Below, one piece after another: positions 1-7,987 of a DNA stretch of 64,000 nt (position 1 is its first letter; each line of letters opens with the position of its first letter). The notes below the pieces were generated by a model. The model was not told the origin of the DNA. It saw nothing but the letters and a program-made list of their open reading frames with translations, and did no database searches. The stretch comes from Oribacterium sinus. Lineage in GTDB: Bacteria; Bacillota; Clostridia; Lachnospirales; Lachnospiraceae. The stretch spans positions 47,044-111,043 of the forward strand of contig NZ_JACHHH010000010.1 of the NCBI RefSeq assembly GCF_014202695.1, read 5' to 3'. Both the position numbers and the translations under genes were made by a program.

Positions 1-162
1 GCATTTGAAAGAAAAGACCATTATATGGTGTATTCTGTGATTTCTTCAGCGGATATCAAGAAGGTGAAAATGAAGATTAACGAGATTGATCCGAAGTCCT
101 TTGTGAACACCATTCGTTCTCAGGATATTACCGGGCATTTCTATATGAGACCGAAGGATTAA
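1..162 (+). CDS. YitT family protein, C-terminal fragment (DUF2179 domain)
   Basis: The window opens inside an open frame that ends at a TAA at 160-162. The 53 visible residues include FERKDHYMVYSVIS, then a VKMKINEIDP stretch and a terminal GHFYMRPKD. This resembles the cytoplasmic DUF2179 domain that follows the membrane segments of YitT-type proteins. The membrane part lies outside the window, so topology and start cannot be seen. The transport or binding role of the family is not established. The call rests on the tail alone. Confidence 0.6.
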   Translation, partial: AFERKDHYMVYSVISSADIKKVKMKINEIDPKSFVNTIRSQDITGHFYMRPKD

Positions 163-247
163 AAGAGTAGGGGATGATATTTCTGTTTGAAGCAAAAGGA
201 CTTAAAGGGCAGAAAGTAACAGTAGAGAAAAGGGAGAAGAAGTACTT

Positions 248-892
248 ATGAAAAAGAAGTATCAGAATATATTTTTGGATCTGGACGGAACCATTATGGA
301 TTCCGGCTCCGGAATTATGAAGTCGGTGCAATATGCCTTGGATCATTTTTCCTTGCCCAATGAACCGGAGGAAAAGCTGAGAAGATTTGTGGGACCTTCC
401 TTGCAGGATTCTTTTATGCGATTCTACGGTTTTTCCGAAGAAAAGGCTAAAGAAGCCATTTCTTATTATCGGGAATATTATCCTGAGAAGGGAATGTATG
501 ACGCCTTTTTATATCCCGGGATGGAGGAATGCATGAAGAAGATGCATGAAGGAAGGAAGAAGCTGGTGCTTTTAACCTCTAAGCCTCTGTTTTTTGCCAC
601 TCAGATTATAGCCCACTTTGGTTTATCCCCTTATTTTTTTCTGGAAATCGGCACGGAGCTTAAAGAGCAACATTCCGACAAGAGTTTCTTGATGGAGCAA
701 GCTATAGAAAAGGGCTGTTTTCAAAGAGAAGATTGTCTTATGGTAGGAGATACCGTTTACGATATTCAAGGGGCGAAGGATGCAGGAATCGACTCTGTGG
801 CAGCGCTCTACGGCTATGGAGAACGAAAAGAAATCGAAACGGCAAATTATTTCATTGAAAAGCCTTTGGATTTATTGAAGATTGTTTTTTAA
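248..892 (+). CDS. HAD-superfamily hydrolase, phosphoglycolate phosphatase-like
   Basis: A 214-residue HAD phosphatase. Motif I is FLDLDGTIMDS near residues 9-19, with the nucleophile and acid/base Asp pair. A small helical cap follows. Motif II is the LLTSKP stretch around residue 110, and motif IV is MVGDTVYDIQGAKDAG near 165-180 with the Mg2+-binding Asp residues. The length and C1-type cap fit the Gph/PpaX group, which removes phosphate from phosphoglycolate or pyrophosphate-type substrates. The substrate cannot be fixed from sequence. The start is the ATG behind an AGGGAGAAG ribosome site. It is not obviously coupled to its neighbours. Confidence 0.85.
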   Translation: MKKKYQNIFLDLDGTIMDSGSGIMKSVQYALDHFSLPNEPEEKLRRFVGPSLQDSFMRFYGFSEEKAKEAISYYREYYPEKGMYDAFLYPGMEECMKKMHEGRKKLVLLTSKPLFFATQIIAHFGLSPYFFLEIGTELKEQHSDKSFLMEQAIEKGCFQREDCLMVGDTVYDIQGAKDAGIDSVAALYGYGERKEIETANYFIEKPLDLLKIVF

Positions 893-894
893 TA

Positions 895-908
895 GAGTAA
901 ATTTACTC
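895..908. promoter_or_regulatory. Perfect 14-bp palindrome upstream of ABC importer operon
   Basis: GAGTAAATTTACTC is a perfect palindrome three bases after the HAD gene stop and about 86 bases before the lipoprotein start. It could be an operator for the importer operon or a very small stem. No T-run follows, so it is not a terminator. The regulatory role is inferred only from position and symmetry. Confidence 0.25.
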
Positions 909-993
909 GGTGTACCCGCTGCTGAATGAAGAGGGAAAATTATGGCAGGATAGCGGTAAAATTATATTTACAGTTCAAGAAGAAAGGATGTAT

Positions 994-2058
994 ATGAAAA
1001 GAAATCTTTGGAAATGGCTGTTACTTTGTCTTCTTTGCCTTGGTCTTTTTGCCTGTACAAAGGGCGGAGAGAGCTCTACGGAAGCAAAGAAGGGATCTAC
1101 TCCTGCTGTAGAAGAAAAGAGCTCTTCGGTAGAAAGTTCTGAAAATGCGGAAGAATCTAAGGCAGAGAATAAGACTGAGACAGGAGAAGGCCCGACGATT
1201 TTAAGCCTTAAGGGACCCACTACCATAGGCCTTGTGCATTTGATGGAGAAAAGTGAAGAGGAAAAACTTCCTTACCAATTTCAAATGGAAGCAAGCCCGG
1301 ATGCTTTACTTCCGGATTTTGTAGCGGGAAAGGGACAGATTGCTACAGTTCCGGCCAATATGGCGGCAGTTTTATACCAAAAGCTGGATAAGGATGTGGA
1401 AGTTCTGAATATCAATACGCTGGGAATCCTGTATGTGATTACCGGAAATGAGGAAGTGAACAGCATTGCGGATTTAGCCGGAAAGGATATTTATATGCCG
1501 GGACAGGGAGCCACACCGGAGTATGTGCTTCGTGCCCTGCTTTCCAAGAACAATGTGGAGGGAAATCTCAACTTTGTAACGGAACCTGCTGAGGCAGTAG
1601 CGCATTTACAGGTGAATCCCAACGACGTGGCAATTCTTCCTGAGCCCTTTGCTACTGCAACCCTTTTACAAAACAGTAATTTACAAAGAAAAATCTCTAT
1701 TACAGAGGAGTGGAAGAAGTCCTTTGACGGGGTAGAGTTGCCCACAGCGGTAACCATTGTCAGAAAATCCTATGCCAAGGAACACCCTGAAATTGTGAAG
1801 GCTTTTTTGGAGGAGGAAAAAGAAAGCATTGCCGCTGTGGAAAAGGATGTTCAGAAGACGGCAGAACTTGTGGTGAAACAGGGAATCCTGGAGAAGGAAG
1901 CTTTGGCTGCCAAGGCTATCCCAAACTGTAATATTCATTTCATTGACGGAGAAGAGATGAAGAAAGCTTTGGAGCAGTACTATCAAGTTCTTTTTGCATC
2001 TAATCCGAAGTCGGTGGGAGGAGTCTTACCGGAAGAGGGATTTTATGCAGAGCCTTAA
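994..2058 (+). CDS. ABC transporter substrate-binding lipoprotein (NitT/TauT/SsuA-like)
   Basis: A 354-residue extracytoplasmic solute-binding lipoprotein. Residues 1-20 form a lipoprotein signal ending in the lipobox LGLFAC, so the mature protein would be tethered by Cys. A Ser/Glu-rich linker (about 25-65) precedes the binding fold. Motifs such as ADLAGKDIYMPG and DVAILPEPFAT are typical of the NMT1/SsuA-like family that binds small anionic or thiamine-precursor ligands. An in-frame GTG at 910 exists, but AGAAAGG at 981-987 correctly serves the ATG at 994. The permease and ATPase follow in order, so this is the first gene of a complete importer. The ligand is unknown; no TPP riboswitch is visible upstream. 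Confidence 0.8.
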   Translation: MKRNLWKWLLLCLLCLGLFACTKGGESSTEAKKGSTPAVEEKSSSVESSENAEESKAENKTETGEGPTILSLKGPTTIGLVHLMEKSEEEKLPYQFQMEASPDALLPDFVAGKGQIATVPANMAAVLYQKLDKDVEVLNINTLGILYVITGNEEVNSIADLAGKDIYMPGQGATPEYVLRALLSKNNVEGNLNFVTEPAEAVAHLQVNPNDVAILPEPFATATLLQNSNLQRKISITEEWKKSFDGVELPTAVTIVRKSYAKEHPEIVKAFLEEEKESIAAVEKDVQKTAELVVKQGILEKEALAAKAIPNCNIHFIDGEEMKKALEQYYQVLFASNPKSVGGVLPEEGFYAEP

Positions 2059-2146
2059 TAGAGGGGAAGTGACAGTTCTTTTTGAAAGCCATAGCTTGGA
2101 TATAGAAAAGAACGAAATGCATTCCTGTTATTAGGAAGGAAAGAAT

Positions 2147-2887
2147 GTGAAACAATGGCGTAAAGCGGGAATTATAATATTTTGGTTGCTTCTATGGGAA
2201 TTGTTTGCCGGATTGGTGAACAATTCCTTTCTTTTGGTTGGACCTATAGAAAGTGTTAAAGCCTTAAGTCGACTATTACAGCAGCAAGAATTCTACGGAA
2301 TACTGTGGAAAAGCTCTCGGGGAATTCTCTCGGCCTATCTTCTGAGTTTTCTCCTGGCTTTAATCCTTTCTTATCTTTCCTATAGAAATTCTTTGTTGGA
2401 GGATTTTTTGAAGCCGGGAGTTTTTGTGTTAAGAAGTTTACCGGTGGCCAGTTTTATCATTATCCTTTTGTTCTTTTTGGGAAGAGACAAGCTTTCTTTC
2501 ACTATAAGCGGTTTTATGTCCTTTCCGATTTTCTACATTAACCTTCTGGAGGGCTTTCATAAAACAGACCATAAATTACTGGAAATGGCGGAAGTCTTTC
2601 ATTTTTCCCTATATCGAAGACTTCGGTATATCCATCTTCCGGCAGTATATCCCTTATTGCTTGGGGCAGCGAAATTAGCCATGGGACTTTCCTGGAAGAG
2701 CGGAATTGCGGCGGAGCTGATTGGTCAAGTGGGGAAAAGTATAGGCTATCAGTTGATGGAGGCCAAGGTGAGCCTGGAAATGGCGGATGTCTTTGCCTGG
2801 AGTATCGTGATTATTGCCTTGTCTCAGTGCTGGGAAATCCTGGTAATACTGCTGATTAAGGGCTTGTGCAGGAAGGGATGTGCGTAA
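2147..2887 (+). CDS. ABC transporter permease (SsuC/TauC-like)
   Basis: A 246-residue integral membrane protein with about six hydrophobic segments. Its EAA-type loop (EMAEVFHFSLYRRLRYIHLPAVYP, around residues 145-170, shown here in part) contacts the ATPase. It matches BPD_transp_1 permeases of the nitrate/taurine/sulfonate class. The start is GTG at 2147 behind GGAAGGAAAGAA. The stop TAA at 2885-2887 shares a base with the ATG of the ATPase gene, indicating translational coupling. It forms the membrane channel for the binding lipoprotein encoded just upstream. Confidence 0.85.
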   Translation: MKQWRKAGIIIFWLLLWELFAGLVNNSFLLVGPIESVKALSRLLQQQEFYGILWKSSRGILSAYLLSFLLALILSYLSYRNSLLEDFLKPGVFVLRSLPVASFIIILLFFLGRDKLSFTISGFMSFPIFYINLLEGFHKTDHKLLEMAEVFHFSLYRRLRYIHLPAVYPLLLGAAKLAMGLSWKSGIAAELIGQVGKSIGYQLMEAKVSLEMADVFAWSIVIIALSQCWEILVILLIKGLCRKGCA

Positions 2888-3483
2888 TGGAGATTCGAAT
2901 TGAAAATGGAGAGAAGCGCTTTGGAGAAAAAGTCCTTTTTTCCAATTTTTCCTGCCAAATGGATTTTCACAAACATTCTCTTTATAGAATTTCCGGTGAA
3001 TCCGGAAAAGGGAAGACCAGCTTACTTCGGATTTTGGCTTCTCTGGAAAAACTGGATCGGGGCGAGCTACAGTTTCTATTCGGGGAGGCAGCCAGAGGAG
3101 AGGGGAGCTTTAAGGTTTCCATGCTATTTCAGGAAAATCGACTGCTGGAAAAATGTAGCGCATTGGAAAATCTTCAGATTGCTTTGCCGATGCTGTCTAA
3201 AAAAGAAATTCTAACAGAAATGACTGTTTTTTTCGAAGAAGAAGATTTCAGAAAAAAAGTAGAGAAATATTCCGGGGGAATGAAGAGGCGATTAAGCTTT
3301 CTAAGGGCAATGCTTTTTCCCTTTGACTTCCTGCTTCTGGACGAACCCTTTACAGGCTTGGATAAGGCAAATAGAAAGATAATGGAGGAGTATCTGCTTT
3401 CCCATCAAAGAAAACGTCCGGTAATCTTTGCCAGCCATGAAAATCCACTGCTATGGAAAGATTACGGAACTATCGCGTTATAA
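2887..3483 (+). CDS. ABC transporter ATP-binding protein of the 994-3483 importer
   Basis: A 198-residue ATPase, shorter than the usual 240-260 for this class. Walker A is GESGKGKTS near residue 38. The signature is YSGGMKRRLSF, Walker B is FDFLLLDEPF, and the switch histidine lies in FASHE near the C-terminus. The start at 2887 was chosen because AGGAAGGG sits nine bases upstream and the ATG overlaps the permease stop. The short length comes from a compact helical subdomain and the lack of a C-terminal extension. It energises import by the preceding two proteins. Confidence 0.88.
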   Translation: MEIRIENGEKRFGEKVLFSNFSCQMDFHKHSLYRISGESGKGKTSLLRILASLEKLDRGELQFLFGEAARGEGSFKVSMLFQENRLLEKCSALENLQIALPMLSKKEILTEMTVFFEEEDFRKKVEKYSGGMKRRLSFLRAMLFPFDFLLLDEPFTGLDKANRKIMEEYLLSHQRKRPVIFASHENPLLWKDYGTIAL

Positions 3484-3598
3484 ATTGAAGGGCCTTGTAT
3501 GATAAAAAACTTAAAATCGCAGTTTTAAATACTTAAAAAGAAAAACTGTAAAGAAAATTTTATGAAATGGCAGAAAACTTGTAACACATGAAGAAAGA

Positions 3599-3634
3599 CT
3601 TTTGTCTATACTTTTGATAGCAAATAGACAAAAG
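3599..3634 (+). promoter_or_regulatory. Inverted repeat overlapping the ribosome site of the wall-binding protein gene
   Basis: CTTTTGTCTAT (3599-3609) and ATAGACAAAAG (3624-3634) are perfect 11-bp complements separated by 14 bases. The right arm runs into the AAAGGAGG ribosome site at 3631-3638 of the gene starting at 3644. The hairpin could partly mask ribosome binding, or the DNA could be an operator. This is inferred from position only. Confidence 0.4.
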
Positions 3635-3643
3635 GAGGTTTCT

Positions 3644-4600
3644 ATGAAAGCTAAATCATTTTTAAAAGGAATGGCAGTGTTTATGAGTATTATGGCGGTC
3701 TCCGCATTTTCCGCCTTTGCCGCAGGAAACAAGGCAGAAATCGGATCGGTGAATTTACAGATTGACAGTTCGGACATCGAAATCGGGTCGGCTGCAAAGA
3801 AGATTTCCGTAAGTAGCGGTGATGACGGCTTCACCATTCAAAATGATGAAGGAACCGCTTTGAATATGCAGGGAAATGTTTGGAAAAGTAACACGACTCC
3901 CCAGTTCAAGGTGATTTTAAAGGCGGATTCCGAGCATAAGTTCAACACCAACAATTTAAAGACTGCGAATTTTTATAAATTTAGCGGAGCTGAGGTAGGA
4001 TTTGTAAAGGCTACAGGTACTGCAAATTCCATCACCCTCACCATCAAAACCAAGAAGCTGAAGGCAAATCCCGGTGACTTGACAGTAGGAGATGTAAGCT
4101 GGAGAGATGAAAACGGTGTGGCAGAATGGTCCGGGGTGGATAATGCGGAAAAATATCTGGTAAAGCTCTATAGAGGAAGTCAGTTTATCACCAGCGGAGA
4201 AACTACCGGAACCAGCTATGATTTTCGCTCTGCGATTACCCAGAACGGAAACTACAGCTACAAGATTAGAGCCTATGCTTACGGAAGCTATGGAGACTGG
4301 GTAAGCTCCGAAGAACTGGAGATGAGAGCAAGCTCTTCTCAAGGCGGTACGGAGAATGGACGTTGGATTTTAGATGCAAATGGTTGGTGGTTCTTAAATC
4401 CGGACCGTTCTTATCCTGCCAATACTTGGAAGATGATTAACGGAAAGTGGTATTATTTCAATAAGTCCGGCTATATGAAGACCGGTTGGGTACAGACCAA
4501 CGGAATTTGGTATTATCTTGGTGCAGACGGTGCGATGCTCAGCAATACCAGAACACCGGACGGCTATTATGTAAATCAAAGTGGAGCATGGGTAGCGTAA
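3644..4600 (+). CDS. Secreted protein with fibronectin-III-like domain and C-terminal cell-wall-binding repeats
   Basis: A 318-residue exported protein. Residues 1-30 are a Sec signal peptide with cleavage likely after AFA. The middle (about 150-230) has an Fn3-like pattern (VSWRDENGVAEWSGV, then YSYKIRAYA). The last 80 residues contain aromatic cell-wall-binding repeats, such as NGKWYYFNKSGYMKTGW and GIWYYLGADGAML, which bind choline or wall glycans non-covalently. The terminal TPDGYYVNQSG closely resembles the end of the protein at 30294-30689. The start is the ATG behind AAAGGAGG; an earlier in-frame TTG at 3602 lacks a site. It is surface-attached; the N-terminal domain (30-150) is unassigned. 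Confidence 0.8.
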   Translation: MKAKSFLKGMAVFMSIMAVSAFSAFAAGNKAEIGSVNLQIDSSDIEIGSAAKKISVSSGDDGFTIQNDEGTALNMQGNVWKSNTTPQFKVILKADSEHKFNTNNLKTANFYKFSGAEVGFVKATGTANSITLTIKTKKLKANPGDLTVGDVSWRDENGVAEWSGVDNAEKYLVKLYRGSQFITSGETTGTSYDFRSAITQNGNYSYKIRAYAYGSYGDWVSSEELEMRASSSQGGTENGRWILDANGWWFLNPDRSYPANTWKMINGKWYYFNKSGYMKTGWVQTNGIWYYLGADGAMLSNTRTPDGYYVNQSGAWVA

Positions 4601-4655
4601 ACCCCACAGAATCATAAAAAATGCAAAAGTTATAGCAGATATAATGAAAAGTTTC

Positions 4656-4684
4656 TTGACAGAGAAATAAGCCTATGGGATAAT
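4656..4684 (+). promoter_or_regulatory. Sigma-A promoter of the ilv operon
   Basis: A consensus TTGACA (4656-4661) is separated by exactly 17 bases from GATAAT (4679-4684). Transcription should start near 4691, only about ten bases before the AGGAGG of the leader ORF, so the leader peptide is translated from the very start of the mRNA. Confidence 0.75.
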
Positions 4685-4714
4685 TCCTTCATATTTTTCA
4701 AGGAGGAAAGGGTT

Positions 4715-4810
4715 ATGCAGAACATTTGGCTGGCAATTATTATGATTCTTGCAGTCATTATTGTCTTACACGATAATGTTTGTTTGCGTAACGCCACTTT
4801 TGAAAGATAA
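4715..4810 (+). CDS. Ile/Leu/Val-rich leader peptide of the ilv operon (IlvL-like)
   Basis: A 31-codon ORF with a near-perfect AAGGAGGAAAG site at 4700-4710. Thirteen of 31 residues are Ile, Leu or Val, and 11 of the 15 at positions 4-18 (MQNIWLAIIMILAVIIVL is the start). All six Ile codons are ATT. It ends 19 bases before an intrinsic terminator and 69 before ilvB. A stretch inside codons 24-27 (4786-4794) is the exact reverse complement of part of the terminator hairpin. This is what a ribosome-stalling attenuator needs. No homology to a named leader is claimed. It could instead encode a tiny single-span membrane protein, since the same residues are hydrophobic. Confidence 0.7.
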   Translation: MQNIWLAIIMILAVIIVLHDNVCLRNATFER

Positions 4811-4847
4811 AGACATGATTTGAGCCTTTAGCCTTACAGCGTTACGC
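4786..4847 (+). promoter_or_regulatory. Candidate antiterminator of the ilv attenuator
   Basis: GCGTAACGC (4786-4794, within the leader ORF) pairs over nine bases with GCGTTACGC (4839-4847), which spans the loop and inner stem of the terminator. A ribosome stalled at the Ile/Val codons (about 4736-4768) leaves the first segment free to pair. A ribosome reaching the stop at 4808 covers it, which favours the terminator. Both segments are near-palindromic, so part of the match may be fortuitous. Confidence 0.55.
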
Positions 4848-4861
4848 TGTAAGGCTTTTTC
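4830..4861 (+). terminator. Intrinsic terminator (attenuator) before ilvB
   Basis: AGCCTTACAGCG (4830-4841) and CGCTGTAAGGCT (4845-4856) form a perfect 12-bp stem with a 3-base loop, followed by a T-run to 4860. It lies between the leader ORF and ilvB, so it must be bypassed for ilv expression. Confidence 0.85.
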
Positions 4862-4879
4862 AATGAAACGGGAGAGAAA

Positions 4880-6526
4880 ATGAAATTATCAGGGGCAAGG
4901 CTATTAATTGAAGAGTTGATTCATCAGGGGGTGGATACCGTATTCGGCTATCCCGGAGGCGCAGTTTTACAGATTTATGATGAGCTGTATAAGTGTAAGG
5001 ATCGGATTCATCATGTTCTTACCGCCCATGAGCAGGGGGCAGCCCATGCTGCAGACGGCTATGCCAGAGCCAGTGGTAAGGTTGGCGTGGTTATTGCGAC
5101 TTCCGGTCCGGGAGCTACGAATCTGGTAACGGGCATTGCCAATGCTTATCTGGATTCCGTTCCTATGGTGGCCATTACCGGCAATGTAGCCACGGAAGCA
5201 CTGGGAAGAGACAGCTTCCAGGAGGTGGATATCGTATCCATTACCCAGCCTGTGGTGAAGCATAACTTCATGGTAAAGGATGTTACGGAGCTGGAGCAGA
5301 CGATTAAAGAGGCTTTTCAAATTGCCAATTCCGGAAGAAAAGGTCCGGTACTTATTGATATCCCTAAGGACGTACAGATTAGTGAATGTGAATATGGAGT
5401 AGCCGTTCTTCCGAAGATGCCGGATAAGCCGAAGCTTCCCTATGATCAGGAAGGGGTTATTGCCTTACTGAGTCAGGCGAAGAAACCATTAATTTATGCC
5501 GGTGGAGGTATTACGGCGGCTAAGGCGGAGAAAGAGCTGATTGCCTTGGCGGAGAAGCTGAATATTCCGGTTACCGTCAGTATTATGGGAAGGACAGCAT
5601 TTCCCGACTCTCATCCCTTGAGTCTTGGTTTGGTGGGAATGCACGGAAGCTATGTGGCGGCAAAAACCCAGTCGGAATGTGATGTTTTGCTTGCTTTAGG
5701 AGTTCGTTTTTCCGATCGTGCCACCGGAAATATTGCCCGGTATACCCAAAATTGTAAAGTCATTCATGTAGACATCGATAAGGCGGAAATCGGGAAGAAC
5801 ATAAGTCCGGATTATTCCGTACAAGGAGATGTGAAGAAGTGGATTAAAGAAATTCTTCCAAAGTTGAAGGAGCAAAAGCATCCTAAGTGGTGGGAAGAAA
5901 TCCATGGCTTCGAAAAAACCAAGAGTAAAGTGGAGGGAGATTTCCATCCCAAGCATATCTTGGAGACTTTACGGAAGTATACGGAAGACGATACAGTGGT
6001 AGCTACCGATGTGGGACAGCATCAGATGTGGACAGCACAGTACTATCGTTTTGAAAAAGGCAGAACCTTCCTAAGCTCCGGCGGATTGGGAACCATGGGG
6101 TATGGCTTAGGGGCAGCCATCGGAGCTTGTTTTGGAAGAAAGAAGGCTCATACCGTTTTAATTACTTCCGAGGGTTCCTTCGGCATGAACTGTAACGAGC
6201 TTTGTACAGCGGTTCATGAAAATCTACCGATTACCATTATTCTGATGAACAATCGAGTTTTGGGTATGGTGAGACAGTGGCAGACAGCCTTTTTCGGAAA
6301 GCGTTATTCCGAAACGGTTTTGGATAGAAGCACGGACTTTGTAAAGCTGATGGAAGCTTACGGCGGAAAAGGCTTTAATGCAAAAAATTGCAAGGAGCTG
6401 GAAGACGCTTTAAAGGAAAGAGAGCATTATAACGGACCAATATTGATTAATTGCTCCATTAATCCGGATGAAAAGGTGCTTCCGATGATTCCTCCCGGAA
6501 AATCCGTGGATGATATTATTTTATAA
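4880..6526 (+). CDS. ilvB: Acetolactate synthase large subunit (copy 1)
   Basis: A 548-residue thiamin-diphosphate enzyme that condenses two pyruvates to acetolactate, or pyruvate plus 2-oxobutyrate to acetohydroxybutyrate, the first common step of Val/Leu/Ile synthesis. The GYPGGAVL start motif, the HEQGAAHAADGYARASG segment with the catalytic Glu, and SGPGATN are intact. The substrate-selectivity segment GMVRQWQ keeps Trp (residue 467). The ThDP/Mg2+ motif is unusual: TSEGSFGMN at 429-437 instead of GDGSF. It is the first structural gene after the attenuator and is followed 14 bases later by its small subunit. Confidence 0.93.
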   Translation: MKLSGARLLIEELIHQGVDTVFGYPGGAVLQIYDELYKCKDRIHHVLTAHEQGAAHAADGYARASGKVGVVIATSGPGATNLVTGIANAYLDSVPMVAITGNVATEALGRDSFQEVDIVSITQPVVKHNFMVKDVTELEQTIKEAFQIANSGRKGPVLIDIPKDVQISECEYGVAVLPKMPDKPKLPYDQEGVIALLSQAKKPLIYAGGGITAAKAEKELIALAEKLNIPVTVSIMGRTAFPDSHPLSLGLVGMHGSYVAAKTQSECDVLLALGVRFSDRATGNIARYTQNCKVIHVDIDKAEIGKNISPDYSVQGDVKKWIKEILPKLKEQKHPKWWEEIHGFEKTKSKVEGDFHPKHILETLRKYTEDDTVVATDVGQHQMWTAQYYRFEKGRTFLSSGGLGTMGYGLGAAIGACFGRKKAHTVLITSEGSFGMNCNELCTAVHENLPITIILMNNRVLGMVRQWQTAFFGKRYSETVLDRSTDFVKLMEAYGGKGFNAKNCKELEDALKEREHYNGPILINCSINPDEKVLPMIPPGKSVDDIIL

Positions 6527-6540
6527 GGAGGGGAGGAAAG

Positions 6541-6792
6541 ATGAAGAAGTTTACCATTGACCTTTTTGTGAATAACCGCTTCGGCGTTTTGAATCGGATT
6601 ACAGGACTTTACTGTAAAAGAGCTTACAATATTGAATCTATCCAAGCCGGCCCTACAGAAATTCCCGGGTGTACCAAGATTGAAATCGTTTCCACCGGGG
6701 ATGACTATATGCGTACTCAGGTAATTTCTCAGTTGGAGAAATTATATGACGTACGGAAGGTAGAGCTTCTTTCGGAGATGGATGGTGAATAA
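6541..6792 (+). CDS. ilvN: Acetolactate synthase small (regulatory) subunit, short ACT-domain form
   Basis: An 83-residue single ACT domain (FVNNRFGVLNRITGLYCKR, then NIESIQAGPTE) that should bind valine or another effector and stimulate the catalytic subunit encoded just upstream. The short form resembles enteric IlvN/IlvM. It lacks the C-terminal domain present in the second small subunit at 10866-11357. The start is the ATG after AAGGAGGGGAGG. It is co-transcribed with ilvB. Which large subunit it serves in the cell is inferred from adjacency. Confidence 0.88.
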   Translation: MKKFTIDLFVNNRFGVLNRITGLYCKRAYNIESIQAGPTEIPGCTKIEIVSTGDDYMRTQVISQLEKLYDVRKVELLSEMDGE

Positions 6793-7926
<1,134 letters not shown>

Positions 7927-7938
7927 TTGCCCTAGGCC

Positions 7939-7966
7939 AGCGGCACATTTTGTGCCGCTTTTTTTA
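7939..7966 (+). terminator. Intrinsic terminator between ilvC and ilvA
   Basis: AGCGGCAC (7939-7946) pairs with GTGCCGCT (7952-7959) around an ATTTT loop and runs straight into seven Ts. It sits 12 bases after the ilvC stop and 22 before ilvA. It should reduce read-through into ilvA and the second synthase genes. Confidence 0.85.
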
Positions 7967-7987
7967 AAAGAAAAAGGAAGTAGAAAG

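Noticed and set aside
4600..4880. Possible T-box riboswitch before ilvB
   Set aside because: T-boxes are common for such genes in Clostridia, but no TGGNACC-type T-box sequence or specifier stem is visible, and only about 190 bases separate the promoter from the gene. The leader ORF explains the terminator better.
4863..4883. Six-codon ATG...TGA frame overlapping the ilvB start
   Set aside because: No ribosome site precedes it; the leader ORF at 4715 has a strong one and the right composition.
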